A stretch of 64,000 nt of DNA. It comes from Paracoccus sp. M683. GTDB lineage: Bacteria; Pseudomonadota; Alphaproteobacteria; Rhodobacterales; Rhodobacteraceae. Location of the stretch: NCBI RefSeq assembly GCF_007096355.1, contig NZ_VKDF01000004.1, positions 357 through 64,356 on the forward strand, given 5' to 3'. The notes under the pieces are model-generated. The model worked only from the letters and a program-made list of their open reading frames with translations. It was not told the origin of the DNA and made no database searches. The translations under genes were made by a program, and so were the position numbers. This document shows, piece by piece, positions 61,716 to 64,000 of this stretch (positions are counted from its first letter, which is position 1; each line of letters begins with the position of its first letter).

Positions 61716-63193
61716 TGGCTTTGACGATCCTTGGCGAGGTTGCCGAAGCGCGTGAACTGACCTTCAAAGGACAGCTCGACCGTGCCGATGGGGCCGTGGC
61801 GCTGTTTGCCCAGAATGACCTCGGCCTTGCCATGGCAGGATTCCATCATCGTCTGCCAGGTGGCCATCTTGTCCAGCTCGTGATCGGCGGGCTTTTCGCG
61901 TTCGCGGTAATATTCTTCGCGGAACACGAACATCACGATATCGGCGTCCTGTTCGATACTGCCCGATTCGCGCAGGTCCGACAGCTGCGGGCGCTTGTCC
62001 TCGCGGCTTTCGACCTGGCGTGACAGCTGCGACAGGGCGATCACCGGGATGTTCAGTTCCTTGGCGATGGCCTTCAGGCCCTGCGTGATTTCGTTGATCT
62101 CGTTCACGCGGCTGTCCTTGGCGGTCGCGGCGCGCAACAGCTGAAGATAGTCGACCATCAGCACGTCAAGGCCATGGGTCCGCTTCAGCTTGCGGGCGCG
62201 GGCAGCCATCTGATTGATCGGCAGGGCTGGCGTATCGTCGATGTAAAGCGGGCAGTTCTGCAAGGCATGGGCGGCCTCGACGAAACGGCGGAACTCGGCC
62301 TCGTCCATATCGCCGCGGCGGATGCGTTCAGATGGCACCTCGGCCGCCTCGGACAGGATCCGCGCGGCCAGCTGCTCGGCCGACATCTCCAGGCTGAAAA
62401 AGCCCACGACACCGCCTTGGACCGCGCCCTGCGTGCCATCGGCGCGCTCGCCCAGCTTATAGGCCTTGGCCACGTTGAAGGCGATGTTCGTGGCCAGCGA
62501 CGTCTTGCCCATCGAGGGGCGCCCGGCAAGGATGATCAGGTCAGAATTGTTCAGCCCGCCCATCTTGCGATCCAGATCGACCAGCCCGGTCGAAATCCCG
62601 GACAGCTCGCCATCACGCTGATAGGCGGCATTCGCGGCCTGAACCGCGCCGGTAACCGCCTTGAGGAAGCTTTGAAATCCACGCTCGGCCGTGCCCTGTT
62701 CGCCCAGCTTGTAAAGGATCTGCTCGGCCGCGGTGATCTGGGCCTCGGCATCGTCATCGACGGCCACGGTGGCGGCGCGGGCGGAAATATCCTGCCCCAG
62801 GCCAATCAATTCGCGCCGCAGCGCAAATTCGCGGATCATCTGGGCATAGTCGCGCGCGGCAAAGGCGGAAATCGCAGCCCCGGCGATGCGCGCCAGATAG
62901 GACGGGCCGCCCAGATCCTTCAGCCCGGCATCGTTTTCCATGAACGCCTTGATCGTCACCGGGCTGGCCAGCGCATTGCGGCGAATCCGTTCCGAGCAGA
63001 TCTCGAAGATGCGGGCATGGACGGGTTCATAGAAATGATCGGCCTTGATGATCTGGCTGATCCGGTCGAACACATCGTTATTGGTCAGCAGCGCGCCCAG
63101 CAATTGCTGCTCTGCCTCGATCGAGAAAGGAACCGTCTGCTCTTCGGCATCCTTGGCGGCCTGTTTGATGGTGATCGCCGTCGCCTCGGCCAT
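61706..63193 (-). CDS. dnaB: Replicative DNA helicase DnaB
   Basis: This is a 495-residue hexameric helicase that unwinds DNA at the replication fork. The N-terminal collar domain begins VPFSIEAEQQLLGALLTNN near residue 21. The RecA-like core has Walker A AGRPSMGKTSLATNIAFN near 222, SLEMSAEQLAARIL, Walker B DVLMVDYLQLL near 340, and IALSQLSRQVESREDKRP near 385. No intein is present. The 148-bp gap upstream (63194-63341), between dnaB and pyrE, contains two DnaA-box-like TGTGGA repeats and no gene. Confidence 0.96.
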   Translation of the reverse strand: MAEATAITIKQAAKDAEEQTVPFSIEAEQQLLGALLTNNDVFDRISQIIKADHFYEPVHARIFEICSERIRRNALASPVTIKAFMENDAGLKDLGGPSYLARIAGAAISAFAARDYAQMIREFALRRELIGLGQDISARAATVAVDDDAEAQITAAEQILYKLGEQGTAERGFQSFLKAVTGAVQAANAAYQRDGELSGISTGLVDLDRKMGGLNNSDLIILAGRPSMGKTSLATNIAFNVAKAYKLGERADGTQGAVQGGVVGFFSLEMSAEQLAARILSEAAEVPSERIRRGDMDEAEFRRFVEAAHALQNCPLYIDDTPALPINQMAARARKLKRTHGLDVLMVDYLQLLRAATAKDSRVNEINEITQGLKAIAKELNIPVIALSQLSRQVESREDKRPQLSDLRESGSIEQDADIVMFVFREEYYREREKPADHELDKMATWQTMMESCHGKAEVILGKQRHGPIGTVELSFEGQFTRFGNLAKDRQSQWE

Positions 63194-63341
63194 GATGCTG
63201 CCCTTGCTTTATGAATTGTCACGGAAACTAACCGATACCGCGCGGCGAGGGAACGCCGGGCGGGTAAAAATTCAGGGGATCAAACCGATGCGAAAGCTGT
63301 GGAAATCCTGTGGATCGACACCCGCAACGGTTTGAAACAAA

Positions 63342-64000
63342 TCAGCTATTCGCGGATTGCCAGTCGCGCGGGTTGGTCAGGAAGGTCTCGACCTCTTGCA
63401 GGGTCGCGGCGTCAAAGGCGCCCTGTGCCCTTGCCTCGGCCAGAACGTCCCACCAGGTGCAAAGGTGATGCAAGCTCACGCCGTGATCGGCCAGCCGCTG
63501 CGTCGTTTCCGGGAAGATACCGTAATAAAAGATTACCGCCGTATGCGCGCATTGCGCACCGGTTTCGCGGATCGCATCGACAAAGCTAAGCTTTGATCCG
63601 CCATCGGTGGTCAGATCCTCGACCAGCAGCACGCGCTGACCCTCGGTCATTACACCCTCTATCCGGGCATTGCGGCCATATCCCTTAGGCTTCTTGCGCA
63701 CATAGGTCATCGGCAGACCCAGGCGCTCGGCCACCATCGCGCCAAAGGGGATGCCGGCCGTCTCGCCGCCGGCGACATTGTCGAATGCGTCGAAACCGGC
63801 GTCGCGCATAACGGTGGCGGCCATGAAATCCATCAGCGTCTGGCGGACTCGCGGAAAGCTGATGATGCGGCGGCAGTCCACATAGGTCGGCCCCTTCAGG
63901 CCCGAGGCATAGGTGAACGGGTTCTCGGCATTGAAATCCACCGCCTTGATTTCCAGCAGCATCCGGGCGGTCAGGCGGGCGATTTCCTCGCGCGAGGGGT
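63342..64000 (-). CDS. pyrE: Orotate phosphoribosyltransferase PyrE, cut by the window edge
   Basis: This is the C-terminal 218 residues of PyrE, which makes orotidine 5'-phosphate from orotate and PRPP in pyrimidine synthesis. The PRPP motif is [20 protein letters not shown], and [17 protein letters not shown] is the flexible catalytic loop. The frame continues upstream of the first internal ATG (63962) as [12 protein letters not shown], matching the usual N-terminus, and has no stop before base 64000. The true start is therefore outside the window, probably only a few codons away. Confidence 0.95.
   Translation of the reverse strand, partial: PSREEIARLTARMLLEIKAVDFNAENPFTYASGLKGPTYVDCRRIISFPRVRQTLMDFMAATVMRDAGFDAFDNVAGGETAGIPFGAMVAERLGLPMTYVRKKPKGYGRNARIEGVMTEGQRVLLVEDLTTDGGSKLSFVDAIRETGAQCAHTAVIFYYGIFPETTQRLADHGVSLHHLCTWWDVLAEARAQGAFDAATLQEVETFLTNPRDWQSANS

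Noticed and set aside
1..64000. CRISPR arrays, insertion sequences, tRNA or rRNA genes, prophage
   Set aside because: No regularly spaced repeats, transposase-like proteins, tRNA cloverleaf arms ending CCA or rRNA core sequences were noticed on reading both strands. Without a search tool small RNAs could be missed.

Overview
The window reads as chromosomal DNA of a Paracoccus-like member of the Rhodobacteraceae (Alphaproteobacteria). The basis is high GC, tightly overlapping operons, an uninterrupted-style mraZ-to-ftsZ division cluster with the family's DUF2484 gene between murC and murB, an ScfR/PccR-type regulator with TTTGCAAA sites, and protein sequences typical of that family. This is inference from recognised families; no database was searched. 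No tRNA, rRNA, insertion sequence, phage or CRISPR array was recognised.

Left part (1-20.2 kb), accessory metabolism. The left edge cuts through a type VI secretion VgrG gene (1-645, minus). Next, on the minus strand from about 12.1 kb down to 0.77 kb, lies a catabolic locus: flavin-reductase-like protein, Asp/Glu/hydantoin racemase, then a promoter and an eight-gene run (permease B, permease C, CodA-like amidohydrolase, a frameshifted amidohydrolase, ATPase D, ATPase F, periplasmic binding protein, third amidohydrolase). A divergent GntR/FCD regulator at 12.2 kb and two copies of an ATTGTC/GACAAT operator, one at each promoter, tie this into one predicted regulon for an unknown, probably cyclic amide or N-heterocyclic, substrate. 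It is the best candidate here for an undescribed system. After it come a divergent class V aminotransferase / threonine-dehydratase-like pair, and a gamma-glutamyl-polyamine-type group (class I amidotransferase, PuuA-like glutamine synthetase, a 42-residue membrane protein, a YcaC-like hydrolase, PuuB-like oxidase).

Middle part (20.2-47.7 kb), division and wall synthesis. A long leader precedes mraZ. It carries four 10-bp-phased MraZ-type boxes, an intrinsic terminator and an overlapping alternative hairpin, closely resembling the UpsM sRNA arrangement known from Rhodobacter sphaeroides. Then follow mraZ, rsmH, ftsL, ftsI, murE, murF, mraY, murD. Here the cluster is interrupted by an inverted block: thiM-thiE-thiD behind a TPP riboswitch, and an ArsR/SRPBCC pair. 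It resumes with ftsW, murG, murC, DUF2484, small membrane proteins, murB, ddl, ftsQ, ftsA, ftsZ (strong terminator), lpxC, bamD, recN.

Right part (47.7-64 kb). Two tandem paralogous exported proteins precede a valine-degradation group on the minus strand (mmsA, then acyl-CoA dehydrogenase, 3-hydroxyisobutyryl-CoA hydrolase, mmsB) with a divergent LysR regulator. Then come a CBS-domain protein, coaD, a DUF2189 membrane protein, an M23 peptidase/bactofilin pair, the ScfR-family regulator, a Bcr/CflA-type MFS exporter, a DUF486 protein, dnaB and a pyrE gene that runs off the right edge.

A recurring 3'-end element (a 28-30 bp core plus GC-rich hairpin) directly follows four genes in gene-sense orientation: the aminotransferase, mraY, thiD and mmsA.
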